The notes under the pieces are model-generated. The model did no database searches and had not been told where the DNA came from. It saw only the letters and a list, made by a program, of their open reading frames with translations. Below, in pieces: positions 17,364 through 25,092 of a stretch of 64,000 nucleotides of DNA. The stretch comes from Beduinella massiliensis (lineage in GTDB: Bacteria > Bacillota > Clostridia > Christensenellales > Aristaeellaceae): assembly GCF_900199405.1 (NCBI RefSeq), contig NZ_LT963430.1, forward strand, positions 1 to 64,000, in the 5' to 3' direction. The translations under genes were made by a program, and so were the position numbers. The number at the start of each line of letters is the position of its first letter. Position 1 is the stretch's first letter.

Positions 17364-17547
17364 CAAAGATGTCCTCCTCATATCCTGCCTGCCCCGGCGC
17401 TCCTCTATTTGCACAAGAATACAGCGGCTGCCCGGCCTGTAATCCTATGCACACCCGGCCGTGCGAATCCGCTCGAAATGTGGAATGTGTGGAAATTTTG
17501 CACAGGTATTTCCACAGCCTGTGGAAAGTTTCCGCGAAACCACGTCT

Positions 17548-17576
17548 ATAATACCAAAAAACCCTGGCGTTTTCAA
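17548..17576 (-). promoter_or_regulatory. Promoter of dnaA
   Basis: On the minus strand, -35 TTGAAA (17571-17576) and -10 TATTAT (17548-17553) lie 17 bases apart. Several TTTCCACA-like words (17508-17530) lie just downstream of it in the dnaA leader, as expected for autoregulation. Confidence 0.65.
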
Positions 17577-17724
17577 GCTTTTTTCGATCTGTCTCCCGCA
17601 CGTCTCTCTGCACTTTTACACAGGTTGGCGAAAAATTGTTGAAAACCTCGTCCCCCACCGCTGGTGGTTTTTCGACGGATTCTGCACAAGGCTTGGTTTT
17701 TTTCCACGAATCCTGTGCAAAAGC

Positions 17725-17764
17725 AATCGCGCTATTATGAATATAAATTCATGATAGCGCGATT
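17725..17764 (-). terminator. Hairpin, probable terminator of the downstream secreted-protein gene
   Basis: An 18-bp stem with one mismatch (17725-17742 with 17747-17764; ends AATCGCGCTAT and ATAGCGCGATT) and a 4-base loop. On the minus strand it follows the gene at 17804 by about 40 bases and is followed by GCTTTTG; on the plus strand it is followed by TTT. As it sits inside the DnaA-box region it might also have a structural role. Confidence 0.5.
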
Positions 17765-17803
17765 TTTATGAATATTATTCACAAAAGTTTCCTGAAAGGA
17801 TTT

Positions 17804-18508
17804 TCAGCTCAGCGCATCGTCCGCGACGCGCCAGCCCGTACCCGAGGGGGTCAGCGTAAGGTGCGCCGCGGCGAGCACCTGGGCATCGTCGTCCTCCGCC
17901 AGTACCTCAAGGGCGATAACCGGCGAATCGGCGTACTCGTCGGTAGTCAGCGGCTGGTCCGACCAATAGCAGGGCCTTCCGTCGTTGATAAGGGTGATGC
18001 CCACATCGCTGTTGCGCGCCCGGAGCGCGTCCCAGGCGATGAAACCGCCCGAGGAGGCCGTATAGCGGAACCGGCAGGCGACCGGCAGGCCTTCCGCGTC
18101 TGTGAGGCTCAATTCGAGCAGCAGCCCCGGCTGAGCGGAATCCAGCGGCGTGTAGCTGCGCATCGTGTCGACCCAGAGCGTGCCCGCCGGCGTCTCCAGG
18201 GACAAGCGGATCATCGTGTCCTCTTCACGCGCGTACTCCAGCAGGTCCGGCGTATACATCGCCGCGATCATCCCGTAGCCTCCGTTTTGAAAGAAGTCGC
18301 CCAGCTGATACATGCGCCACTCCTCCCGCTGGCTTTCATCCAGCAGCCCTTTTTCGACGATCATGTCCTCCAGCTCGTCCAAAAAGGCTTCGTAGGACTC
18401 GCGAAGTTCGCCCAGTTCCTCCGCGTTGAGCAGCGGATCCCCTTCGGCTGCCAACGCGCTCAGGGGCAAAACAAGCAGCGCAAGCAGCAGGCATAATGTG
18501 CGTCTCAC
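17804..18508 (-). CDS. Secreted protein of unknown function
   Basis: A 234-residue protein. The start is the GTG at 18508, because AAGGAGG lies seven bases before it and the frame then opens directly with a signal peptide (RRTLCLLLALLVLPLSALA, cleavage near residue 20). The mature part is acidic; residues 25-60 are a helical, Glu-rich segment (ELGELRESYEAFLDELEDMIV), followed by a mainly beta region. No family recognised. It is 61 bases after the NAGPA-domain gene on the same strand, and so could share its transcript. Confidence 0.65.
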   Translation of the reverse strand: MRRTLCLLLALLVLPLSALAAEGDPLLNAEELGELRESYEAFLDELEDMIVEKGLLDESQREEWRMYQLGDFFQNGGYGMIAAMYTPDLLEYAREEDTMIRLSLETPAGTLWVDTMRSYTPLDSAQPGLLLELSLTDAEGLPVACRFRYTASSGGFIAWDALRARNSDVGITLINDGRPCYWSDQPLTTDEYADSPVIALEVLAEDDDAQVLAAAHLTLTPSGTGWRVADDALS

Positions 18509-18569
18509 GGCGCATCCCTCCTTGTCCATCCTTACCGCGGGGGAGCGCCACCCGGCTCTTCGCCTTCCC

Positions 18570-19427
18570 TTACGGCACAAAATATACGATGTCGCTGACG
18601 CGGCGCTGGCCGCCGCCCGCAGGCTTGTTGATGATCTCGCCGTTATAGTAGAGCGTCGCGGAGCCGCCGCCGTCCAGGTTGTAAGCGGTAACGCAGCCCT
18701 GCTCCACGAAGACCTGCGCCAGCTCCTGCAGCGTCATGCCTTTATCCGACCAGCCGTCGCGCCGTCCGTCCGCGACGATGACCACGTAATCCCCGTCGGC
18801 GGTCTGACCAATCGCGGTGCGCGGCTCGCGGATGCGATCGTTGGTGGTGATGATGTACTTGCTGGGCATCTCCAGCGCTTCTCCGTCGCGCACGAGCGCG
18901 GGGCCAAATTCAAACGCCTGCACCACGCCCTGCAGCATCAGGTCCTCCGCCGGGATGGGCGTCTCCTCGCGCTCGGACTTGAGGTAAGTCTCCATCAACC
19001 CGTTGCGGTCGATGGTCATCAGGTCGCGCGTGCTCTTCTTTTCGCGGTACAGTTCGCCGTTGCGGATGATGATGCCCACGTTGTCCTTGTGGTTGTAATA
19101 GTCACCGTTAAAGGCCAGCACCGCGCCGTTGCGCTCGGCGATGGATTCGGTATCCTCCACCATCTTTTTGTCGTACACGTCGCCCGCAAACGCCGTGCGC
19201 AGCTGGGCGGGGTCCTCGACGTGCACGTGCGCAACCAGAAATTTGAGCTTATGGGACTTGAACGTCCACGCTTCCCGCGTAATGTCGATCGTCAGCGTGT
19301 CAGAAGTATAGGTGTCGTAGTGTTCGGACGTGCGCTCCTTCGGCGTCTCGGCGGCGAAGGCAAGGGTGGATAAAAACATCAGGCAAAGCGCAAGCAGCGC
19401 GCATAAGCCCCGCTTGAATGTGTGCAT
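18570..19427 (-). CDS. Secreted phosphodiester glycosidase (NAGPA-domain) protein, short form
   Basis: A 285-residue exported protein with a signal peptide (residues 1-25, CALLALCLMFLSTLAFA). The body is a NAGPA/DUF2233 domain, the fold of the enzyme that uncovers N-acetylglucosamine-1-phosphodiesters; bacterial members act on cell-surface polymers. Typical motifs: VLAFNGDYYNHKDNVGIIIRNGELY, EPRTAIGQTADGDYVVIVADGRRDGWSDKGMTLQELA, and AYNLDGGGSATLYYNGEIINKPAGGGQRRVSDIVYFV. It is the second of two tandem paralogues on the minus strand, 43 bases after the longer one. Confidence 0.88.
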   Translation of the reverse strand: MHTFKRGLCALLALCLMFLSTLAFAAETPKERTSEHYDTYTSDTLTIDITREAWTFKSHKLKFLVAHVHVEDPAQLRTAFAGDVYDKKMVEDTESIAERNGAVLAFNGDYYNHKDNVGIIIRNGELYREKKSTRDLMTIDRNGLMETYLKSEREETPIPAEDLMLQGVVQAFEFGPALVRDGEALEMPSKYIITTNDRIREPRTAIGQTADGDYVVIVADGRRDGWSDKGMTLQELAQVFVEQGCVTAYNLDGGGSATLYYNGEIINKPAGGGQRRVSDIVYFVP

Positions 19428-19470
19428 CTGTCCATTCCTCTCTATTGTATATATGTAGGTTCTGTAAAAA

Positions 19471-20730
19471 TCATTCCGCCGCGCCCGCCCCTTCGTCCGG
19501 CAGCGATGCGGCGTCCACGAACATCACGATGTCCGATACGCGCCGCTCGTCGCCCGAGGACGGCATATTTACGACCTCGCCCTGAAAGTAAAGCGTCGTG
19601 GAGCCGCCGCCGTCCAAGTTAAAGGCGAACTGCGCGCCGTGCTTGACGAACAGCTGCTGGAACTCCGGAAGCGTCATTCCCTCGGAATATCCGTCGCGTC
19701 GTCCATCCACCACGATCAGGATGTAGTGCAGCGGGCCGATCTGGCCGATGCCCGTTCGCGGTTCGCGATAGGCCGGATCGTCCGCCGTGCGGATGAAAAA
19801 GCTCTTGGGCAGCGTGGTGGCCTCTCCGTCCTTCACGAGTACCGGGCCGAACTCAAAGGTCTGCCAGGTGCCCGCCTTTTCAAGCTGATTTGCAACCACG
19901 CCCTGCTTCTCCCGCCGATCCGTCAGGGCAGACATGTTGCCCTCTCCATCTACGATCAGCAGATGCCGCTGGCTGTTCTGCTTGCGGTACAGCTCGCCGT
20001 TTCGCAGGATGATGCCGTTCTTGTGGAATTTGTAAAAGTCCGCGTTCGCGGCGATAACCGGCTGATGGCGATCTGCGATGTCGGAGACCGTCTCATAGGA
20101 AGCGTTGCCGTACTTCTCGCCAGCAAAGGCCGTCCTCAGCTGTTTGGGATCTGACACCTGAATGTCCGCCAGAAAGTAAGTGACGCCATCCTCTTGAATC
20201 TGCTCGATGGAGACGGAAAGCGAGTCGCTTTTGTAGGAAAGCTCGCCCGGCTCGTAGTGCTTGAAGCGGCTGGGCTCCTCCGTCGCCTCAGGCCCCGGCG
20301 TCGCGGCGGCCGGCGCGCTCTGCACAGGGCTTTCCGGCTCACTCTGCTCTTTTTGCAAAATAGCAGCCAGCGTGGAGTCCGGCTCGATCGTCGGCCCCGG
20401 CAGGGCCTTTACGGTCAGGTCGTTCTGTGTCTTTACCCAATCCTCAAAGCGCTCCTGCACGGTAGGCAGCGGTTCAAGCGGCGCGCTCGCCTGTGCGCAG
20501 ACGATCAGCAGCAGCATCCCCGCCGCGATCAGCGCCGGAGGACGGGGGTTGAAGTGCACGCCCGGCTTGGGCAATTCAAAATGCCGCTTGGGCAGGCTCT
20601 GCGTCTCGCGCCTCTTTGACAGGCGCCGCCGGTTCTGCGGCTCCTCTCTGTCTTCTTCCTGCGCGGACGCCGGTTCCTCTCGTGCGGCATCGTACCGGCG
20701 GCGGCGCGGCGTACGATCCAGTCGATCCAA
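19471..20730 (-). CDS. Membrane-anchored phosphodiester glycosidase (NAGPA-domain) protein, long form
   Basis: A 419-residue protein. The TTG at 20730 is preferred because GGAGGAAA lies seven bases upstream; an open frame runs 28 codons further without a ribosome binding site. The first 60 or so residues are highly charged and cytoplasmic (RRRRYDAAREEP, EEDREEPQNRRR), followed by one helix (PPALIAAGMLLLIVCAQASA), a Pro/Glu-rich linker and the NAGPA domain with ANADFYKFHKNGIILRNGELY, EPRTGIGQIGPLHYILIVVDGRRDG, and AFNLDGGGSTTLYFQGEVVNMPSSGDERRVSDIV. It likely acts outside the membrane on phosphodiester-linked glycans. A paralogue of the next gene. Confidence 0.87.
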   Translation of the reverse strand: MDRLDRTPRRRRYDAAREEPASAQEEDREEPQNRRRLSKRRETQSLPKRHFELPKPGVHFNPRPPALIAAGMLLLIVCAQASAPLEPLPTVQERFEDWVKTQNDLTVKALPGPTIEPDSTLAAILQKEQSEPESPVQSAPAAATPGPEATEEPSRFKHYEPGELSYKSDSLSVSIEQIQEDGVTYFLADIQVSDPKQLRTAFAGEKYGNASYETVSDIADRHQPVIAANADFYKFHKNGIILRNGELYRKQNSQRHLLIVDGEGNMSALTDRREKQGVVANQLEKAGTWQTFEFGPVLVKDGEATTLPKSFFIRTADDPAYREPRTGIGQIGPLHYILIVVDGRRDGYSEGMTLPEFQQLFVKHGAQFAFNLDGGGSTTLYFQGEVVNMPSSGDERRVSDIVMFVDAASLPDEGAGAAE

Positions 20731-20855
20731 GTGCGTTTCCTCCAGATTATCGGCGTCCGATGGCCGGTACGCCCAATTTTTTTGTTTCAGCGCAATGGCC
20801 CCGCAGGGCGGCAATGCACGGTTTCAGCCTATGGACAGAAAAATCCGTGTTTATC

Positions 20856-20884
20856 ATAATAGAGGCGACCTGCCAAATTGTCAA
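20856..20884 (-). promoter_or_regulatory. Promoter of the two NAGPA-domain genes
   Basis: On the minus strand, TTGACA (20879-20884) and TATTAT (20856-20861) are 17 bases apart. The remaining 20885-21000 is a divergent intergenic stretch with no gene. Confidence 0.75.
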
Positions 20885-21002
20885 TACGCCCGCTCTTCCT
20901 CCCGTCTCTGCTGCACAGAAGTTTGGTGGAGTGATCCTGTCGAATAATGACGTTTTTACAAGATAAAATGGATTGCAATGCCCATATTTTTGCTCATTTT
21001 CC

Positions 21003-21030
21003 TTGACAAGTGGCGCAAAGCGTGTAAAAT
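21003..21030 (+). promoter_or_regulatory. Promoter of the MBL-fold hydrolase gene
   Basis: TTGACA (21003-21008) and TAAAAT (21025-21030) are 16 bases apart on the plus strand, about 55 bases before the start codon. Confidence 0.7.
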
Positions 21031-21083
21031 ATGGCTTAGATCAGGTCTGCAAAAGAAAAAGCGCAGGAAAGGAAGCGAATGCA

Positions 21084-21920
21084 ATGCAGGAAATTCAGGT
21101 GACGTACCTAAACCACAGCGGGTTCCGCGTGGTCGTGGACGGCCTGTGCATGGTGTTCGACTATTGGCCTGGGGAAACGGGAGAATCCGGCCGCCTCACT
21201 CGGGCCGACCTCGCGGGATATGAACAGGTCATCGTCTTCGTCAGCCACGGCCACCCGGATCACTTTACCCCTGAAATTTACGACTGGATGGAGCCGCAGC
21301 GCGTACACTACGTGCTCGGGGACGATGTGCCGGAACCCTACATCGGAAAGCGCATGCAGCCAGGCGCGGAGACGCGCATCGGCGGCGCGTTCATCACCGC
21401 CTACGATTCGACCGACCTGGGCGTATCGTTCCTCGTTCGCTACCACGGGGCGACCCTATTCCACGCGGGCGACCTCAACCTTTGGCACTGGCGCGACGTT
21501 TCCACGACGAAGGAAATCGAGGACGCGGAGCGCGCCTTCAACAGGGCCGTTAAGCCTTTGGAAGGGCTGGACATCGACGTCGCCTTCTTCCCCGTCGATC
21601 CGCGTCAGGGCAGCCTGTACGACGCGGGGGCCGGGTACTTCGCCATGGCCGTCAAGCCCCGCCTGATGATCCCCATGCACTGGCAGGGACGAGTGGACGT
21701 AGCGCAGGAATTCGTACGCCTCAACCGCTCCCGCCGCACGGAGATGGTGGCGCTCACCCGTCCCTTTGAGAGCACGATCTACTACCGGCAGGAAAACGAA
21801 GCGCCAAGCGCGAACGTCCCTTCAGAGCCGGAGCAGGCGACGCTACAGCCTGACGCGCCGGAGGTCCCGCCAAAGCCGCCGCAAGACGGCGAAACCCCTG
21901 CGGAACCCCGGGAGAGCTGA
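21084..21920 (+). CDS. MBL-fold metal-dependent hydrolase, UlaG-like
   Basis: A 278-residue metallo-beta-lactamase fold protein. Residues 1-40 give the first strands (YLNHSGFRVVVDGLCMVFDYW), followed by the metal site VSHGHPDHFTPEIY (HxHxDH), a later His in LFHAGDLNLWHW, and MHWQG near residue 195 as the last ligand. This is the arrangement of the UlaG/L-ascorbate-lactonase-like group used widely for small cytosolic hydrolases. The last 50 residues are a Pro/Glu-rich tail not found in most members. The ATG at 21084 is preceded by AGGAAAGG. The substrate is unknown. Confidence 0.85.
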   Translation: MQEIQVTYLNHSGFRVVVDGLCMVFDYWPGETGESGRLTRADLAGYEQVIVFVSHGHPDHFTPEIYDWMEPQRVHYVLGDDVPEPYIGKRMQPGAETRIGGAFITAYDSTDLGVSFLVRYHGATLFHAGDLNLWHWRDVSTTKEIEDAERAFNRAVKPLEGLDIDVAFFPVDPRQGSLYDAGAGYFAMAVKPRLMIPMHWQGRVDVAQEFVRLNRSRRTEMVALTRPFESTIYYRQENEAPSANVPSEPEQATLQPDAPEVPPKPPQDGETPAEPRES

Positions 21921-21979
21921 GCGAACAGCGGCGCTCTTGACCGCATGCTGCGGCCAAACTTCATAAGGGAGGATTGAGC

Positions 21980-22351
21980 ATGAACTTTACCATGGCGCAC
22001 GCGAACCTGAACGTCCTCGATCTCGATCGCAGCCTCGCTTTTTACCAGGAAGCGCTGGGCCTTTGCGTGCAGCGCGACAAGACCGCGGACGACGGAAGCT
22101 TCCGCATCGTCTTTCTCGCGGACGGCCGTTCCAGCAGCTGCCTGGAGCTGACGTGGCTGCGCGACAAGGGAACGCCCTATAACCTGGGCGATAACGAATC
22201 GCACATCTGCTACACGGTGGACGATTATGAAGCCGCCCACGCAAAGCACGCAGAGATGGGCTGCATCTGCTTTGAAAATGAACAGATGGGGCTGTACTTC
22301 ATCCATGATCCTGACGGTTATTGGATTGAAATTGTTCCCGAAAAGCGCTGA
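21980..22351 (+). CDS. Glyoxalase I / lactoylglutathione lyase-like VOC protein
   Basis: A 123-residue single-module pair of beta-alpha-beta-beta-beta units. The four metal ligands of glyoxalase I are all present: His7 (MAHANLNVLDL), Glu in CLELTW, His in ESHICYTVDD, and Glu in WIEIVPE. This supports isomerisation of methylglyoxal-thiol hemithioacetals, though Clostridia usually use other thiols than glutathione. The ATG at 21980 is chosen over a TTG at 21974 on account of GGGAGG spacing. It follows the MBL-fold gene by 59 bases and ends at a strong terminator, so the two may be one unit. Confidence 0.9.
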   Translation: MNFTMAHANLNVLDLDRSLAFYQEALGLCVQRDKTADDGSFRIVFLADGRSSSCLELTWLRDKGTPYNLGDNESHICYTVDDYEAAHAKHAEMGCICFENEQMGLYFIHDPDGYWIEIVPEKR

Positions 22352-22372
22352 AAAAACCAACCAATTTATTGA

Positions 22373-22406
22373 GGGCCAGCGCGGCACAAGCCGCGCCGGC
22401 CTTTTT
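22373..22406 (+). terminator. Terminator after the glyoxalase-like gene
   Basis: GGCCAGCGCGGC pairs with GCCGCGCCGGCC (one mismatch) around ACAA, followed by TTTTT. Confidence 0.88.
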
Positions 22407-22445
22407 GCAGCCTCCGCAAGCGCTTCGTTTTTTTTGCCAAACCTC

Positions 22446-22474
22446 TTGCTTTTCCGTGCTAAAGCGATCATAAT
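22446..22474 (+). promoter_or_regulatory. Promoter of serC-serA
   Basis: TTGCTT (22446-22451) and CATAAT (22469-22474) are 17 bases apart, between the upstream terminator and serC. No riboswitch or T-box is evident in the 55-base leader. Confidence 0.6.
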
Positions 22475-22532
22475 AATCGATAACCCGGCGACGGGCCAAA
22501 CTTATCACCATCAGAAAGAGGGGGCTCATTAC

Positions 22533-23603
22533 ATGAAACGCGTCTACAATTTCTCGCCCGGTCCTTCCATGCTCGCCCTTCCCGTCCTGGAACAGGTTCA
22601 AAAGGACCTCGTCTCCTATGGTTCTACGGGCATGTCCGTGATGGAGATGAGTCATCGATCAAAGATGTATCAGGAAATCTTCGACCAAGCCGTCGAATTG
22701 CTCAAAGAGCTCATGCACGTGCCGGAAAACTATAAGGTATTGCTCTTGCAGGGCGGTGCGACGCAGCAGTTCTCCGCTGTGCCGCTCAACCTGATGAAGA
22801 CGGGCAGGGCCGATTACGTGGACAGCGGCAATTTTGCGCACCTCGCAGCCGAGGAAGCGAAGCGCTACGGCGAGGTCCGCATCGCGGGCTCTTCGCGCGC
22901 GGAAAACTACACCTTTGTGCCGGAAGCAGACGTCTCCCCGGAGGCGGATTACGTGCACATCACCACGAATAACACGATTTACGGCACGCGCTTCACGGCG
23001 CTTCCGGACACGAAGGGCGTCCCGCTGGTCGCGGATATGTCCTCGAATATCCTTTCCGAGCCGTATGACGTCTCCCGGTTCGGTGTCGTCTACGCCGGCG
23101 CGCAGAAGAACATCGGGCCGGCGGGGCTGTGTGTGCTGATCGTGCGCGAGGATCTGCTCGGCCGCGCCCATCCGCTCTGCCCCAAGCTGCTCAACTGGCA
23201 GGTCGAAGCGGAGGCAAATTCCATGTACAATACGCCCAATACGTTTGCCATCTACGTGGCGAAGCTGGGCTTTGAATGGCTGCGTTCCCTCGGCGGAGTC
23301 GAGGCGATCGAAAAGGTCAACGTCGAAAAGGCCGCGCTGCTCTACGACTACCTGGACGACAGCCGCCTGTTCAAACCCACGGCGCAAAAGGCGTTCCGTT
23401 CGCGCATGAACGTGACCTTCGTCACCGGCGACCCGGACAAGGACGCGCAGTTCGTGAAGGAGGCTGCAGCGGCGGGGCTCGTAAACCTCAAGGGGCACCG
23501 CACGGTCGGCGGCATGCGCGCAAGCATCTACAACGCCATGCCCGTCGAGGGGGTGAAGGCGCTGGTGGACTTCATGAAGCAGTTTGAGATGAAGAACGCG
23601 TAA
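22533..23603 (+). CDS. serC: Phosphoserine aminotransferase
   Basis: A 356-residue class V aminotransferase that converts 3-phosphohydroxypyruvate and glutamate to phosphoserine, the second step of serine synthesis. The opening VYNFSPGPSMLALPVLEQVQKDL and the PLP-lysine motif YAGAQKNIGPAGLCVLIV (Lys near 190) are typical, as are GGATQQFSAVPLNL and MYNTPNTFAIYV. The ATG at 22533 follows AGAGGGGG. serA begins 12 bases after its stop, so the two are co-transcribed. Confidence 0.97.
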   Translation: MKRVYNFSPGPSMLALPVLEQVQKDLVSYGSTGMSVMEMSHRSKMYQEIFDQAVELLKELMHVPENYKVLLLQGGATQQFSAVPLNLMKTGRADYVDSGNFAHLAAEEAKRYGEVRIAGSSRAENYTFVPEADVSPEADYVHITTNNTIYGTRFTALPDTKGVPLVADMSSNILSEPYDVSRFGVVYAGAQKNIGPAGLCVLIVREDLLGRAHPLCPKLLNWQVEAEANSMYNTPNTFAIYVAKLGFEWLRSLGGVEAIEKVNVEKAALLYDYLDDSRLFKPTAQKAFRSRMNVTFVTGDPDKDAQFVKEAAAAGLVNLKGHRTVGGMRASIYNAMPVEGVKALVDFMKQFEMKNA

Positions 23604-23615
23604 GGAGGCAGCGAT

Positions 23616-24788
23616 ATGTACAAGATTCAAACGCTCAACGCGATTTCGGACGTGATCTTCGGCCAGCTCGGCGATCGCTATACGGTTTCTCCCGACATGC
23701 AGGAACCGGACGCCATCCTCGTTCGCAGCGCCGCGATGCAGGACACCGCCCTTCCGGATTCGCTGCTCAGCATCGCGCGGGCAGGCGCAGGCGTCAACAA
23801 CATCCCGGTGGACAAATGCTCGCAGCTCGGCATCTGTGTTTTTAATACGCCGGGCGCAAATGCGGGCGCGGTCTGCGAGCTGACGCTGGCCGGTCTGCTG
23901 CTTTCCGGCCGCGACGTGACGGGCGGCGTGGAGTGGGCTAAGACGCTCAAGGGGCAGGGCGCGGCGGTCGAAAAGCAGGTCGAAAAGGGGAAGGGGCAGT
24001 TTGTGGGGCCGGAGATCGCGGGCAAACGGCTGGGCGTCGTGGGCCTGGGCGCGATCGGCCTGCGCGTCGCCAACGCGGCGGCTGCTCTGGGCATGAACGT
24101 GATGGGCTTCGACCCGGCGATCACGGTCGAACACGCCTGGCTGCTTTCCCGCCAGATCGAACGCGCGGGCTCGCTGGACGAGCTTCTCGCCGCGTGCGAT
24201 TACGTGACGCTGCATGTGCCGCTGACCGACGGAACGCGCGGCATGATCGGAACCGACGCGCTTCGCAAGGTGAAAAAGGGCGTCCGCGTCCTGAACTTCT
24301 CCCGTGGGGGATTGGTAGACAGCGCGGCGATGCTGTCAGCTCTCGCGGACGGCACGGTCGCCCGCTACGTCACGGACTTCCCATCTGACGATCTGCTCCT
24401 GGTAAAGAACGTCCTGTGCATCCCGCACCTGGGCGCTTCGACGCCCGAATCTGAGGAGAACTGCGCGGTCATGGCGGCTCGTCAGACGCGCGACTATCTG
24501 GAGAACGGCTCGATTCAAAACAGCGTCAACCTGCCGGATGTGGCGCTCGCCCCGGTGAGCAAGCCGCGCATCTGCCTGATCCACCAGAATATCCCCAACG
24601 TGCTGGGCTCGATCACGGCGGCTGTTTCCGCACAGCGCCTGAACATCTCCGATCTCGTGAACCGTTCGCGCGCGTCTCTGGCCTATACCGTCGTCGACCT
24701 GGACGAAATGCCGCAAAACCCCGATGCGTTGCAGACGTCGCTCGCTGCCATCGATGGAATGCTGCGCGTCCGCATGCTCGGCATGTAA
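23616..24788 (+). CDS. serA: D-3-phosphoglycerate dehydrogenase with C-terminal ACT domain
   Basis: A 390-residue enzyme oxidising 3-phosphoglycerate, the first step of serine synthesis. NAD-binding GxGxxG is in VVGLGAIGLRVANAAA (about 145); catalytic Arg in LNFSRGGLVD, Glu and His in the PHLGASTPESEENCA segment. Residues 312-390 (RICLIHQNIPNVLGSITAAVS...) are an ACT domain, suggesting serine feedback. The family's short form without the ASB domain. AAGGAGG precedes the ATG. The gene is followed directly by the hairpin array. Confidence 0.96.
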   Translation: MYKIQTLNAISDVIFGQLGDRYTVSPDMQEPDAILVRSAAMQDTALPDSLLSIARAGAGVNNIPVDKCSQLGICVFNTPGANAGAVCELTLAGLLLSGRDVTGGVEWAKTLKGQGAAVEKQVEKGKGQFVGPEIAGKRLGVVGLGAIGLRVANAAAALGMNVMGFDPAITVEHAWLLSRQIERAGSLDELLAACDYVTLHVPLTDGTRGMIGTDALRKVKKGVRVLNFSRGGLVDSAAMLSALADGTVARYVTDFPSDDLLLVKNVLCIPHLGASTPESEENCAVMAARQTRDYLENGSIQNSVNLPDVALAPVSKPRICLIHQNIPNVLGSITAAVSAQRLNISDLVNRSRASLAYTVVDLDEMPQNPDALQTSLAAIDGMLRVRMLGM

Positions 24789-24799
24789 GTTTCCAAAAA

Positions 24800-25087
24800 A
24801 GAAGCTCCGAAAGCGGTATTGGCCGCCTTCGGAGCTTCTGGCCATCGACCAAGTCGATGGCCTCGTGCAAAAAGAAGGTTCATTTTGCACGAATGTCACG
24901 GGTGATGTTTTCCTCCGCAAATGCTGCGCATTTGACTACGGAAAACGCCCCGCCCGACCGGCAAAGCCGGTCGATACGATTCCACATGAAGGGGGAAGCT
25001 TCCCCTTCATACATCCCCTTTTACAAGACGATACTTTGTCAACTGTCTGAAGCTCCGAAAGCGGTATTCGCTGCCTTCGGAGCTTCT
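24800..25087. repeat. 288-bp hairpin array bounded by two near-identical 40-bp hairpins
   Basis: The ends 24800-24839 and 25048-25087 match at 37 of 40 positions, each a hairpin with arms GAAGCTCCGAA and TTCGGAGCTTC. Between them lie at least five further hairpins: 24841-24861 (GCCATCGAC/GTCGATGGC), 24863-24892 (TCGTGCAAAA/TTTTGCACGA), 24907-24946 (GTTTTCC/GGAAAAC enclosing CAAATGC/GCATTTG), 24955-24973 (CGACCGGC/GCCGGTCG) and 24986-25010 (ATGAAGGGG/CCCCTTCAT). The array fills the whole gap between the convergent serA and antiporter genes. Outer A and T runs make the terminal hairpins usable as terminators. It looks like a mobile or duplicated structured repeat; no protein-coding role is apparent. 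Confidence 0.8.
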
Positions 25088-25092
25088 TTCTT

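Larger units (their letters stand above)
17461..17783. other. DnaA-box-like cluster upstream of dnaA (possible origin element or autoregulatory region)
   Basis: An AT-richer region of about 320 bases before dnaA. It contains one consensus box, TTATTCACA (17775-17783), a one-mismatch box TTTTACACA (17614-17622), and several looser words of the TTTCCACAG and TGTGGAA type (17478-17527, 17700-17720). A 40-base hairpin lies at 17725-17764. It could be an origin component or simply the autoregulated dnaA promoter; the boxes are less regular than in a typical oriC. Confidence 0.5.

Noticed and set aside
24799-25092. CRISPR array or integron attC site
   Set aside because: Only two copies of the 40-base unit with a 208-base spacer and unrelated internal hairpins; no cas or integrase gene nearby.
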